Origin: Tridacna crocea
Lineage: Eukaryota > Mollusca > Bivalvia > Cardiida > Cardiidae
Reading direction: 5' to 3'
Assembly (NCBI GenBank): GCA_943736015.1
Contig: OX031065.1
Location: forward strand, 47,408,992-47,472,991
DNA length: 64,000 bases
Within the stretch, counting starts at the first letter, position 1. Every line of letters begins with the position of its first letter. Below, in pieces: positions 9,481 through 20,362 of the stretch. Position numbers and translations under genes: made by a program. The notes beneath the pieces were generated by a model. That model ran no database searches. It was given only the letters and a program-made list of their open reading frames with translations, and had not been told where the DNA came from.

Positions 9481-10331
9481 AGGAACCGATTTTCAAAATG
9501 TGCATGAACGATGAAAAACACAGATGATTGTCCCAATCATAGGCTCTGGATCAGACACTGTGACGACATTCTATGTTGTGTGTGAGGCAAGATTACCCCA
9601 ACAAATGTTGAGGAAATTCGAAGCCAAAACGTCATCTACAGGCACAGGTGTGACAGGTGCAACCAAATCAGTTCATCTCAGTTTTGTACAGTCATCAAAA
9701 GTGTCCGGCAATAAAGCCAATTTTTATGTTATTATCAAGACATTGTTACAAAAGTTCCTAAATAAGAAGTTTCAAAGTAAGTCTTGGTTAAATTTTGAAA
9801 TGTGTTGTTGTTGTTGTTCATGAAATATGTTCCGTAAAAACATTTATCAGGGTTCGACATTACCTTGTTTTTCAACTGTTTTTAGCTTTAGGACTCTGCT
9901 TCTCCCCGATCAGCTATTATTATTTTATTTTAGAGTTATGCAAGCTTGGCATATTGTACACTCGTTCACTCTGTTGTCTACGTAAACATCTAAGCGTCAA
10001 AATGAAACTACGGTATTCCAAGAAAAAGAGCTAGACATAGGAAGTTTTTGCTTAAAAGTCAAAAACTCAGAAAAAATTATATTTAACAATCAGGTTAAAA
10101 TTTATGACATATCCTTGATGAAAAATAGCCCTTGGACTTCGGTCTACTAAATCTATTTTGGGTTCATTTTGGTTTTTCCACTGAAAATATTGACTACCGC
10201 GCATGCAAGTTTGACTTTCTGTAGGAGTTATTACTAAATTGTCTTTTGTTGAACAAAACTACAAATCATGTAAGCGATCTTTTATGAAGAACATGCATGA
10301 TGGGTCGCTATTCGTTACTTATGCCAAGCAT
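9481..10331. other. Stretch without recognised gene
   Basis: Open frames at 9524-9823 and 9795-10034 (+) have no domain I recognise. The first ends in a TGTTGT microsatellite run that gives a poly-Cys tail, so it is unlikely to be a gene. No family repeats are seen. Confidence 0.4.
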
Positions 10332-10560
10332 TTAACTCTTTACCAAACGACAAAATTTTAGACTGGTCCAAATTGAAAGCATTTGCAGACGACAAAATAA
10401 AAGTTATTGAAAATTTGAAATTTGTTTTGGGAAGTGTAGAAAACATTGTTGGAAAAGGAGAAAATGCTGGTTACCAGCATTTTCTCCTTTTCCAACAATG
10501 TTTTCAAAAGACTTCTTTCTAAGGGTCGTTAAAAGTAGGGATTGTGTGGTAAAGAGTTAA
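10332..10560 (+). mobile_element. TH-A copy, full length
   Basis: 229 bp with both TTAA. The core carries a fully compensated change: GTTGG on the left arm and CCAAC on the right where the reference has GTGGG and CCCAC. The stem remains perfect. Confidence 0.93.
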
Positions 10561-10784
10561 ACTGGTAATTATAAATTGTCTCCACTTTTGCACTAGGTCA
10601 TTTGGGCTAGCTGGATGCTGTCTCTACTAGCCTGATCCAATTTTTTTGCTATTAATGTTGAACCCCGTCTATGAAAGCTTGTGGTTACTATGAATCATAG
10701 TATGATGATTCAAAGGGAATTTTATTCCTTTGGACAGTTCCCTAAAATTACTATAAAGCCATGTGGGTTGAGTTTTCTCAACAC

Positions 10785-10895
10785 TGGGGCCGAACACTCA
10801 CAAACTATGGGGCTAAATCTTCTAAACCTTTGGGGCCGAATAATTTCAGTCTTTGGGGCCGAATATTCTCAAACTTTGGGGCCAAATATTCTCAT
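10785..10895 (+). repeat. Minisatellite-like repeat, about 30 bp unit
   Basis: About four diverged units contain TTGGGGCCGAA followed by TATTCTCAAAC. The open frame across it (10681-11052) is a consequence of the repeat. Confidence 0.6.
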
Positions 10896-11818
10896 AAATC
10901 AGTGGTCGTCAACCATACTAGGGCAGACTCTTCTTTTATCCGAAACTTCTGACATCCGGTTTCTAGGCTTTGTCTACTTTCATTTCAAATATCAGTATGA
11001 CAGGAAAATGAACACTCTCTTGCACTCCGGATCATTACATTTACCTCTGTAGTGGGCTCAGAAAGTAGACCGTCATTACGTCATATTTTTGTCACATGAC
11101 CATAACTCAAAATAGCTACACAAACGCCGGTGAAAGAAAGACCAATACCGATTGTTTCGTGTGCTGTTTAAGCAGCATGGGACCAATCAGACTTAAACGA
11201 TAGTTAATGAACACAAGAGGGACTTTCTGAAAAGCCTAAATATCTTTATAGGACGATAACTTGATTTTTAATCGTACAAACTTAGAGATCCAGCGGTGTG
11301 TCAAACCAGTTGTCATCATTGATGGGCGCATCTATTTTTGTTACAATCGGCGTAAGATTCTTAAAAGTGAAGAGGCTAAAAGAAAAATAGTTCCATTTAA
11401 TACAGGCAAATTCATCAGTTTGAACGCACCTATAATGTACCCAGAATCATATTTCCTTTGTCTAACTTACAATTTTACATACGAAACAGTTAAACAGTAA
11501 CAAAACATCTTTTCCTCGGTTTGACAAGATTCTTGTCATTTAGCCCATCGCAGAGATGTATGTGAGGTAACGAACGACAACTCTGCTCGGAGATTGGAAA
11601 ATGAATAGAAGAGCACCTCTACATTAAAACAGCAACACTTATTTCCATGAGATTGCCTGTACAAATGTCATCCAGTGTAATTATGGTTTAAATTGCTTGA
11701 AGTCTTCATTTATGTCGGCCATTTCGCTTTCTGACCAGATATAAAAGCTTTTGTTAAGGCTTTCGATTGACCAATCAGAGACAAGAATTGTCTGAAGGCT
11801 GAAATTATAAATTTTTAA
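10896..11818. other. Stretch without recognised gene
   Basis: Frame 11261-11500 (79 codons) is open but shows no domain or splice context that I can defend. CpG is slightly higher than in the surrounding repeats. No family repeat is seen. Confidence 0.4.
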
Positions 11819-12106
11819 TGGTCTAAGGGAGAAAACTCGTACTCAATTTTTATTCTTAAGCCTAACAGAGTTACTTCCCTTATAACGAATAAATGGCATA
11901 AAACCACAAACGAATAAATTGCGTTACGCGTGTAACGTCGGAAACGACGAGCAGAATAAAACGACTTTAACGACGATCTGAATGGATCATATATATTCTT
12001 AGAGTTTAATCATAAATGTTAAAAGTTTTCGACATATAATTATATCAGGTCTATAGAAGAAAATGCATTTTAAGATACATGTATATTGTCTCTTATTTGT
12101 ACGGGC

Positions 12107-12724
12107 AGTAGGGGAAAAGTGGGTAAATTTTGGCGGTTTTTGCAGCACCTTCTTGGAGGTTTAATTATGCGTTGTAGCGGTGGATCTGGGACAAAAGCAC
12201 TGTTTTATTCATTCAGGCTATCTTTTTATTTGCATTTCATCGGCAAGATGTCTAGTGAAATATGAGCTAAGATGTTGGGAAAGCATGTTTTTTTGAGTTT
12301 CCTGCAAAACGGGTGAATTCGGACGCAATAGGAAAAATACGGACACAAAACCGCCGAAACACGGACAAGTCAATTATCAGAGTGCAAAATTCGAACAGGT
12401 TGCAATTTTGTATTTAACCCATTACCTTATAATCCATACTTTTGACGACACTGAGAAAGAAGCCTTTAGAAAACATTGTGGGAAAATGAGAAAATGCTGG
12501 TGACCAGCATTTTTTCCTTTTCACACGATTGATGTTTAGTACCCATCACAAAAAAATAAATAAATAAATGAATAAAAATAAGAAAATAAATAAATTTTCA
12601 GTCACTTTTATTTTGTCATCTGCAAATGCTTTGGATTTGGACAAGCCTAAAATTTTGTCGTTTGGTAATAATTTTTAAAAAAATTATACCTTTGTCCGAA
12701 CTTAGCCCGGTTTTCCCCTATTCT
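12107..12724. mobile_element. Inner element within N
   Basis: AGTAGGGGAAAAGTGGG at the left and CCCGGTTTTCCCCTATTC at the right are imperfect inverted ends about 615 bp apart. A TTCGGACGCAATAGG/ACGGACA-rich interior and a nested TH copy lie between. Confidence 0.45.
12414..12678 (-). mobile_element. TH-A copy, with A-rich insertion
   Basis: TTAACCCATTACC at left; right end TTTGGTAATAATTTTTAA. An AAATAAAT-rich expansion at about 12549-12598 sits next to the palindrome, whose right arm is decayed (TTTTCACACGATTG). Confidence 0.8.
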
Positions 12725-13517
12725 CCCTCTTATTGCATTAACTCGATTGATTGATATGCTTGGGTCTTTTTTTTTTTGCTTTTACGCCACTTTCGCATTT
12801 TCTTAAGTCATGTCATTGTGACATATCACATATTCATTTATGTAATAGCTAGGTTTCTCCAGTGCTAGGCTGGGGCTCCTGATCGATCCTGCCCAAGGAA
12901 ACTCCAGTGAATCCAAGAAGAACAAACCCGGTGCCTCGAGCTAATATTTAACCTCTGTGCCAAGCAGGGCCACCATTCATCACATTTGTGAACACCTCAA
13001 AGTTCTAAGAACTTTGGGTTAACTTACAAGTACATGTAAACATGTATTTTGACATGAGATTTTTGACACCGTTTGCTCGTGATCTATGTCAGATAAGCTG
13101 TATTATCATATTACCGATATGTTGTTTTAAACAAAGAAAAATATAAAGAGGATTACACGAGTTTGAGTGTCCTGAAACAAATCTACCTTGGCACTCTCAA
13201 CTCTTGGAGTTCTATAATATAGTCAAAACTGTAATACATAGAATAAGAAATAGATCTAGATGAACAGCTCATACACGCATATTTCCGTATATCAAATTGT
13301 CGATATTCATAAACAAAATAAATTCTATTTTTTATACATATAAGTTTTCTCCAGATCCAAGAAAAATCGTATTCGTTCCGATCTTTTCTTCCAAACTTTC
13401 ATTACGTGACCCGTCTCATTCGTTTGGGGTTTTATGCCCTCCCGCGATATATGGGAGACAACTCTGGTTGGCATAAGAACAGAAGTAAGTACGAGTTTTC
13501 TCCCTTAGACCATAAAT

Positions 13518-14286
13518 CGATCAAAATTTCAAACCCTTATCTCTTCCTGTTTTTGATTGGTTAAATATTGCGTCAGACCTCCGTAGTCCACCAATCAGAT
13601 TTAACATTTCTTATTTCAGTCATTTCCGGTTCGGAAAACAAAGTTGCCGACCGGCACAAGATTAATAAAGACTCACTTCGAATGTAGATGTATGGTTAGT
13701 GACCGTTTACGTAATAAAAACTGTAACTGATGGCGCTTGATGGCATCTGTGCGGGGAACTTGAAGGGATTTGATGTCATTTTGACTGTGAACATGCATTT
13801 TCGGCGCATTTCTCTTAATTTTGAACTTGTCAGTGGCGAAAGTTGAAAATGTCTCGACCCAAATTGTTAGCACCCGTTTTCGGCAAGCACCCGTTTTCGA
13901 ACCGAAACATCATTTTTTTCACATTCTAGACAGAAAGGCGGTGTTAGTTCTTGTGAGCTGATGACATGAAAGTGGGGTGGGGGGGGGTTTAGTGTCCCTG
14001 CCAAAATACTGACCCCACAAGCAAATGAGAGTAAAATAAGTTATTTTCAATGTATGGGCTATAAGCCACATACTGAACTAAACATTCTCATGTTTGCATG
14101 TTTTTTGTTTTTTTTAAATTATTATTATTATTATTATCATTATTGCCTTATGCATGCAAAAGTAGCTCACTATTTTCTGTGTAGCCCTACTGGGAGACTG
14201 GTTTAAATCTTTACAGAGAGTAAACTGTTTGGCATTTCACGATCCTCTTTGCTTAAGACATAATAATGTACCCATACAGATGTACA
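13518..14286. other. Stretch without recognised gene
   Basis: It holds a G-run (13975-13987) and an ATT microsatellite (14119-14150). The minus frame 13673-13873 has no recognised domain. No exon can be supported. Confidence 0.4.
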
Positions 14287-14512
14287 TTTCCCTTTACCAC
14301 ACTGCAGAATTTTAGACCAGACCAAATTGAAAGCATTTGCAGACGACAATTTCATAGCAGCTCAAATGACATGTTTCTTTGATAGGTTAGAAAACATTCT
14401 GGGAAAAGGAGAAAATGCTGGTTACCAGCATTTTCTCCTTTTCCCAGAATGTTTTCAAAAGGCTTCTTCCTCGGGATAGTCAAATGTCGTCATTGTGTGG
14501 TAAAGGAATAAT
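14287..14512 (+). mobile_element. TH-A2 copy, near full length
   Basis: The left end is CCCTTTACCACAC without intact TTAA; the right end is GTGTGGTAAAGGAATAATT. The core carries a compensated change, ATTCTGG/CCAGAAT in place of ATTGTGG/CCACAAT, with a perfect stem. Confidence 0.88.
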
Positions 14513-14669
14513 TATAACACACGAAGACACATACAACAGAATTTTGAAACGTCATAATTTAGTAGCGTCACCGAAACATTAACATCTGTTTCTACATTTT
14601 ACCTCATGTTGGGATGGTTCTAACTTAGATATGATTCCGTTTGTCTAAAGATTACCTTCTGAATATTCT

Positions 14670-14733
14670 TTGTCGTCTGCAAATGCTTTCAATTTGAACT
14701 GGTCTAAAATTTTCTCGTCTGGTAACGAGTTAA
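14670..14733 (-). mobile_element. TH-A right-end fragment
   Basis: GTCGTCTGCAAATGCTTTC to TCTGGTAACGAGTTAA only. The rest is absent. Confidence 0.65.
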
Positions 14734-14792
14734 TACACACTGATAAGCAGTATACAACTTTTACAAACATCATGAGAAAGCAAACAATTTAG

Positions 14793-14952
14793 AGACCAGT
14801 AATTTCTTCTTTTCCAACAATGTTCTACAACAATTTGGGAACAGGAAAAAATGCTGGTTACCAGCATTTTCTCCATTTCCCACAAAGTTTTTAAAAGCTT
14901 TCTTTCTCAGGGTTGTTAAAAGTCTGGATTGTATGATAAAGTCTTAAAGAGT
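14793..14952 (+). mobile_element. TH-A fragment beside the transposase frame
   Basis: A core with GGAAAAAATGCTGGTTACC, preceded by a stray half-arm TTCTTCTTTTCCAACAATG, and a decayed right terminus (ATGATAAAGTCTTAA). The transposase frame starts within 15 bp of its end. Confidence 0.65.
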
Positions 14953-14965
14953 TATTTTTTACCTG

Positions 14966-15652
14966 TTGACAGCTCACACATTCTTCATGATCGAAGCAAA
15001 CTATGGGAAAAAGGTGTTGAAGACAGTGGTTAGTCACAGAAAGTGTGGGACCTGCAATTGGTGGAGAAGAAACCGGCCCACTCAAACTGTAAGGAAACAT
15101 CACTGTGTGAAGAATCATTCTGGGTGTGCCAGTTTAATGGAAAGTGTCAGTGGGACACAAGGTATAAAGGAACTTATGGAAGAAGGAACACCGGTCGAAT
15201 ACTTAGAAGGAGATGGAGATAACACTTTAGTAACAAGATTAAAGAGTGAGCTGAATTTGGATATGAAGAAAAGATTTGACAGGAATCATGTAGTGAAAAA
15301 TGTCGGCAAAAAGCTTTATGGTTTACATCATGACAAAGACACTAAACTAAGCAAAAGTGTCGTCATTCATGTTGACAAATGTTTGAAATATGCTCTTGCT
15401 AGAAATCAAGGTGACAAAGATGGCTTGGAGGACAATTTGAAGGCTCTTATACCACACCAGTTTGGTGATCATTCCTTATGCAAAGGACAATTTTGTGGTT
15501 TTGTTCCGAAGCCAGGAGAGATATACAAACACAAAAGTCTTCCATATAAATCAGCATTGAGGGATATTGGACTACGTGCTAAACTCCAAGCCATTTCTGA
15601 TCAAAGTGTAGCTTACAGCAATTTAGTTGGTTACAGTAGTTTAGTTGTTTAA
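14966..15652 (+). CDS. Partial DDE-type transposase, Mutator/Kolobok-like
   Basis: The open frame has 228 codons; the first codon shown is TTG and the first ATG is at 14987. Residues 27-60 have a CxxC (C27, C30), WW (32-33), H46, C47 and NHxG, then LMES. An acidic EGDGD block at 81-85 is followed by DRNH at 105-108, matching the D-x2-H motif after the second catalytic region in MULE/hAT/Kolobok transposases. This combination is typical of the Mutator-like domain common in molluscs and cnidarians. The first catalytic D (usually in a DGxW block) and the late E are not in the frame, so the copy is partial. CTGTTGACAG just upstream resembles a splice acceptor, so an earlier exon is possible but I cannot find it. 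Kolobok would be notable because it also duplicates TTAA. Confidence 0.55.
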   Translation: MTAHTFFMIEANYGKKVLKTVVSHRKCGTCNWWRRNRPTQTVRKHHCVKNHSGCASLMESVSGTQGIKELMEEGTPVEYLEGDGDNTLVTRLKSELNLDMKKRFDRNHVVKNVGKKLYGLHHDKDTKLSKSVVIHVDKCLKYALARNQGDKDGLEDNLKALIPHQFGDHSLCKGQFCGFVPKPGEIYKHKSLPYKSALRDIGLRAKLQAISDQSVAYSNLVGYSSLVV

Positions 15653-15984
15653 TTTCCGTTACTATGATCAGAAAATCTTGAAAACAGTACTGAAACATTT
15701 GGTCGATTGTGAAATTTATACAAAAATCCTGTATACTTGCGCTTCAAAGGAACCAATATGAATTTTATGAAATAAAGCCATTGCTACAATATTGAGTCAC
15801 TTGCTTAAAACATTTATGAGGAGAAAATGGTTGATTCTCATGAAGCGTAACTTTTGAATTTCATTAAGGTTTTGTTTTGGCATATTTTTATTAAAATTCT
15901 AAGACATGCATTTTTCATGTTTTTAGCATTCGTTTATGTACATAAAAAGTAGGAATGACTGTAATGCCCAATCATGGTTCATAA
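15653..15984. other. Stretch downstream of the transposase frame
   Basis: It is AT-rich with an AATAAA at about 15770-15775 that could be a polyadenylation signal for the preceding frame. No further conserved transposase segment was recognised. Confidence 0.35.
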
Positions 15985-16460
15985 ATTTTATTTCATGCTT
16001 TCAGGTAGGATATCAAGAAATAGCAGTGAAAATATTTTTCGATATTACATTGGTACGACCAATGAAAATACCGATTTTCATGTTCTTGTTGCATAGGTAA
16101 ATTACCAGTGCCTCACAACCAGATGGAAATATGACACCATGTACCTTACATTTCTCCCACTTGATGTAATATTGTAATGCATTGCCATGCGGGAGGGGTA
16201 CGCCACCGGGAATACCAACAAGAACAGTTGTACTGGATTTTTATAAAGCTCCTCCCAGACAGGGTTAAAAGCATGAAATAAATAGAATATTTGTTTCTTT
16301 TGGTGAAAGATCGAAATTTATTTCATCTTGTGAACACCATTGGTAATATTTTCACTTGTGGCTGTGCCACTGACGAAAATATTATTGAAGGTGCTCACTC
16401 GATGAAAGAAATTTCGATCTTTCACCAAAGAAAACAAATATCCTCTATTTGTTCTATATT
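15985..16460 (+). mobile_element. D element: compound double palindrome
   Basis: First hairpin: TTTATTTCATGCTTT (about 15986) mirrors AAAGCATGAAATAAA (about 16268). Second hairpin: GTGAAAGATCGAAATTT (about 16302) mirrors AAATTTCGATCTTTCAC (about 16409). A related copy is at 46858-47235 with the same order of parts. The frame 16291-16488 lies within it and is not a gene. Confidence 0.75.
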
Positions 16461-16613
16461 ATTTAACACCTCTCTGGTACATATATGACAAACTATGCGA
16501 ATATATCATTGTTCTGTTTTTGCATGAAATTTTGTATAAAAATTTGCATTGTGGAAAAAAATGTATGCTTTTTCAAAGAATTTAACTTTTTTTGCCAAAT
16601 CATTTAACCCATT

Positions 16614-16832
16614 ACCACACAATCCCTACTTTTGACGCCCCTGAGATAGAAGCCTTTAGAAAACATTGTAGGAAAAGGAGAAAATGCTGTTAACCAGCAT
16701 TTTCTCCTTTTCCCACAATGTTTTCTACCCTTCACAAAACAAATTTCAAATTTTCAGTCACTTTTATCTTGTCGTCTGCAAATGCTTTCGATTTGGACAA
16801 ACCTAAAGTTTTGTCATTTGGTAATGAGTTAA
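16614..16832 (-). mobile_element. TH-A copy, full length
   Basis: TTAACCCATTACCACAC to TTTGGTAATGAGTTAA. Its right TTAA (16829-16832) is also the left TTAA of the next copy. Confidence 0.9.
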
Positions 16833-17365
16833 CCCTTTACCAGATGACAACATTTTAGCCTCCTCCAAAGTAAAAGAATTTTCAGGCAATACTTTCAATA
16901 TGATTAAAGTGATGCGATTTTTCCTTGAAAGGGTAGAAAACATTGTGGGAAAAGTAGAAAATGCTGGTTACCAGCATTTTCTCCCATGGGCGGATCCAGG
17001 GGGGGGGGGATCGGGGATCCGGACCCCCCCTAGAATTTTGGCAAAAATGTGGTTATCGGATTCATGCAATGGTACTGGTTTGATATTGCACAGCATTTAT
17101 GTAAAATACAGTCATAAATTTAAAAAAAAAAGTTCTAAATGTGAAGAACTCCTCATGGTTAGAACTAGAAACGTTGACTTTTCTTGTAAACGGCTTGTAC
17201 CCACCTAAATCAGGAAATCAAAGTATTATATAACAAGACGAGTGCGTTTTTGGTGGGACCCCCCCTGAGAAAGATATCTGGATCCGCGCATGTCTCCTGT
17301 GCTTACAATGTTTTCAAAGGGCTTCTTTCTAAGGGTCGTTAATAGTGGGCATTGTGCAGTATAGT
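16829..17365 (+). mobile_element. TH-A2 copy interrupted by an E element
   Basis: The left end is TTAACCCTTTACCAG. Left and centre are intact to CATTTTCTCC, where E (16985-17292) enters the right arm of the palindrome. After E the arm resumes as TCTCCTGTGCTTACAATG. The right terminus is decayed (GTGCAGTATAG). Confidence 0.85.
16985..17292 (+). mobile_element. E element nested in a TH hairpin
   Basis: 308 bp, from CATGGGCGGATCCAGG to GGATCCGCGCATG. TCTCC flanks it on both sides, suggesting a 5-bp target duplication. The G-rich left end and CTGAGAAAGATATCTGGATC right end recur at 35770 and 36117. The open frame 16900-17208 runs across the junction and is not a gene. Confidence 0.85.
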
Positions 17366-17416
17366 ATCAATGTATCCTCTTAGACAATGCAAGCCATCCT
17401 GAAAAGAACAATTATT

Positions 17417-17644
17417 TCAACCCTTTACCCCATAAGGCATTTCTATGGTGTCTGTAATTGACCCTAATTAACAGCAAGGATGAAGCTGTTTCTTATGTGT
17501 ATATGACACCTTTTGGTAGCATAGAAAACATTGTGGCAAAGGGTAAAATTGCTCATAACGAGCAATTTCACCTTTTGTCACAATGTTTTCCAAAGGCTCC
17601 TACAAACAATGCTAAGAAATGAGTATCTATGGAGCAAAGGGTTG
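17417..17644 (+). mobile_element. TH-B copy, near full length
   Basis: Ends TTCAACCCTTTACCCC and GGAGCAAAGGGTTG, both TTAA mutated. The core GCTCATAACGAGC has one mispair. Confidence 0.85.
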
Positions 17645-17798
17645 ATCTGTGACTTTATGTCAGAAAAGTCCTTGACAGTTGGCCTGTGTTCAAGTCAGCA
17701 AAAAGGACAAATATTGTAGACCCAGTTCTTTGTTGCCAGACCTAAGATATCACACCTCCTTAGGCTCCTTATGCACGGTCATCTCTCTTAATGAATCC

Positions 17799-18027
17799 TT
17801 AACCTATTACCAAACGACAATATTTTAGACTGGTCCAAATTGAAAGCATTTGCAGACGACAAAATAAGAGTGACTCAAAATTTGAAACTTGTTTTATGAA
17901 GGGTAGAAAACATTGTGGGAAAAGGACAAAATGCTGGTTACCAGCATTTTTTCCTTTTCTCACTATGTTTTCTAAAGGCTTCTTTCTCAGGGGCATCAAA
18001 AGTAGGGATTGTGTGGTAAAATGTTAA
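17799..18027 (+). mobile_element. TH-A copy, full length
   Basis: 229 bp, TTAACCTATTACC to TGTGGTAAAATGTTAA. Right TTAA 18024-18027 is shared with the next copy. Confidence 0.92.
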
Positions 18028-18252
18028 CCCTTTACCACACAGCAAGATTTTAGACCTGTCCCAATTGAAAGCATTTGCTTATGACAGTTTCAATGTGGCT
18101 CATATGAAACGATATTTCTTTGAAAGGGAAGAAAACATTGTGGAAAACGGAGAAAATACTGGTAACCAGCATTTTCTTCTTTTCCCACAATGTTTTCAAA
18201 AGCCTTCTCTTTCATGGGTGTTAAAAGTCTTCATTGTCTGGTAAAGGGTTAA
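18024..18252 (+). mobile_element. TH-A2 copy, full length
   Basis: 229 bp. The A2 segment TTTCAATGTGGCTCATATG is well preserved. It directly follows a TH-A copy in the same orientation with a single TTAA between them. Confidence 0.92.
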
Positions 18253-18507
18253 ATGAAAACAATCTTGAAATCGAAAAACTTATTTCAGTGTCTATCATAA
18301 AAAGAGGGTTATAAGCGAAATGTGGTTTGCACACCTGTGCAAGTTTGTGAAATCTTCGATAAACCAGATGTAATGCTGCACTTATTTTGGCTTCTGTGTA
18401 CTGTAAATTTGGTCTGATGCTAATTTTTCATAGGTTTATCCTCCCTCATGTTGGGAGACGACTTTTTTCCCCCGTCACAAAATTTCTACCGTATGCCGTG
18501 TGACGGG

Positions 18508-18733
18508 TTTAGCTCTTTACCAAACAACAAAATTACAGACTGGTCCAAATTGAAAGCATTTGCAGACGACAAAATTAATCTGAAAGTTTGAAATTTGTTT
18601 TGGGAAGGGTAGAAAACATTGTGGGAAAAGGAGAAAATACTGGTTACCAGCATTTTCACCTTTTCCCAGAATGTTTTCAAAAGGTTTCTTTCCAAGGGTC
18701 GTTAAAAGTCGGGATTGTGTGATAAGAAGTTAA
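18508..18733 (+). mobile_element. TH-A copy, near full length
   Basis: The left TTAA is mutated to TTAG (TTTAGCTCTTTACC). The right TTAA 18730-18733 is shared with the following TH-A2. This repeats the A then A2 order seen at 17799-18252. Confidence 0.88.
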
Positions 18734-18989
18734 CCCATTACCACACGACAAGATTTTAGACCTGCCCAAATTGAAAGCATTTGCTGATGACAGTTTCAAT
18801 GTGGCTCATATGATATGATTTTTTTCTTTGAAAGGGAAGAAAACATTGTGGGAAAAGAAGAAAATGCTGGTTACCAGCATTTTCTTCTTTTTCCAAAATG
18901 TTTTTAAAAGTCCTCCTTTTCCTATAAAGTTTTCTAAGGCCTTCTCTTTCAGGGACGTTAAAAGCCGTCATTGTGTGGTAAAGGGTTAA
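18730..18989 (+). mobile_element. TH-A2 copy with internal partial duplication
   Basis: 260 bp, both TTAA present. The extra 30 bp repeat the TTCC..AAAGTTTTCTAAGG part of the right arm after the palindrome. Confidence 0.88.
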
Positions 18990-19192
18990 GCATTATTTCA
19001 AGCCAGAAGATTACTATTTATTCGTCAGTCTGCTGTCTGTCTGTCTGTTAGTCTTAACCAAATAACATGGCTTAACATCAGATTTACCATTCATCTCCAA
19101 AAGGGTAAACAAACTATGCCGACTGCAAAATTTCGAAAATTGCTAATTTTTGGAGATACAAAAGTTGATATATCTGTATCGGACACTGTATG

Positions 19193-19250
19193 TAAGATCA
19201 GATTGCATGTCCTGTGCAGTCTGATCTTAATATACATTGTTCGCAAAAAG
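19193..19250. repeat. F hairpin
   Basis: AAGATCAGATTGCA and TGCAGTCTGATCTT pair with one mismatch; TTCGCAAAAAGG follows as in other F copies. A CTGT microsatellite precedes at 19027-19049. Interval 19251-19534 has no recognised feature. Confidence 0.7.
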
Positions 19251-19534
19251 GTCATTGAGTAGTATTTACTCTAAACATGGAAGAAGACAGCCGGCTGGCC
19301 CGAGACTAAATAAGCTGATTTGGTTCTTAGTTTGTAAACAGTATCACAGATACCGAGATCTTGAAAGAGCCTGTTACAGGTATTTTTCTCCCTGATGGCA
19401 GTGTTGTTTTGGGTGCAAGGTTGCTGAGCAGAATTTTTTTTCTTTTAAGTACGGTATGTGTATTGCGAATAGCGCGGGATATGTCAAAGAATTTTACGCA
19501 ATAAGTACCAAAACTAATTGTTGATGCTTATTGC

Positions 19535-19764
19535 TTAAGTAAATAACACACAATAAAATTTCAGACCAGCCCACATTTTAAAGCATTTGCAGACAACAAA
19601 ATGAAGGGGACTGAAAAATTAAAATTTGGTTTGGGAAGGGTTGTAAACATTGTTGAGAAAGGAAAAAATGCTGGTTACCAGCATTTTCTCCTTTTCCGAA
19701 AATGTTTTCGAAAGGCTTCTTTCTCAGGGTCAATAAAGGTCAGGATTGTGTGTTGATGAGTTAA
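19535..19764 (+). mobile_element. TH-A copy, diverged
   Basis: The left end TTAAGTAAATAACACAC is altered; right end GTGTGTTGATGAGTTAA. The core arms have several mismatches (GTTGAGAAAGG against CCTTTTCCGAAAATG). Confidence 0.75.
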
Positions 19765-19882
19765 AATATCATGGCAAGGTGTTTACAAAGAGAATGAATT
19801 TTTATGAATTTTTATGACATTATATTATTTTCTTCATAATGACCTAGACACTGGAATGTAATGCATGGATTTATCTTTAGAC

Positions 19883-20092
19883 TTAACCGTTTATCAAACA
19901 ATCCCTGGTTTTTACAACCCTGAGATAAAAGCCTTTTGGAAGCATTGCAGGAAAAGGAGAAAATACTGGTAACAATGTTTTCTACCTTGCTGAAAACAAA
20001 TTTCAATCTTTGATTTCTCAATATTTTATTTTGTCATCTCCAGGTGCTTTGAATTTGGACCAGTCTAAAATTTTGTCGTTTGGTAAAGGTTA
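19883..20092 (-). mobile_element. TH-A3 copy, right arm of palindrome deleted
   Basis: TTAACCGTTTATCAAAC and the TCCCTGGTTTTTAC arm are intact. The palindrome stops after TACTGGTAAC and jumps to AATGTTTTCTACC, so about 20 bases of one arm are lost. Confidence 0.82.
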
Positions 20093-20215
20093 GACATAAA
20101 AGACAGAAAAAGCCATTTACCTCAAGCATTTTAACAAAATTCCACCATTTTTCCAGTGCAGTGTATCAAAACAATGACTGCCCGATTTTTCTCTGTGATT
20201 TGGAAGGGTTTACCC

Positions 20216-20362
20216 CCACTAATAACTCTTTACCAGATGATAAAATTTTAGCCTTTTACAAATTGAAAGCCTTAGCAGATGACAATTTTAGTGTGGCTCA
20301 AATGGTGCATTTTTTTTCTCTGATAGGGTCATAATCCATGTGGGAAAGAGAAAATGCTGAAG
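20216..20362 (+). mobile_element. TH-A2 fragment
   Basis: ACTCTTTACCAGATGAT through the A2 arm to GTGGGAAAGAGAAAATGCTG. The right half is missing; the break is at the palindrome centre. Confidence 0.65.

Larger units (their letters stand above)
11819..13517. mobile_element. N element: 1.7 kb inverted-repeat transposon, non-coding
   Basis: ATGGTCTAAGGGAGAAAACT at 11818 is mirrored by AGTTTTCTCCCTTAGACCAT ending at about 13517. Inner blocks also pair: CATAAAACCACAAACGAAT (about 11898) with ATTCGTTTGGGGTTTTATG (about 13419). Arms are about 110 bp with gaps. The interior holds a second inverted-repeat element and a TH copy. No transposase frame is seen. Confidence 0.65.

Noticed and set aside
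9524-10034. Two overlapping frames as a gene
   Set aside because: No domain, no splice context, and the first ends in a TTG microsatellite giving poly-Cys.
16291-16488. 65-codon frame
   Set aside because: It lies inside the second hairpin of a D element.
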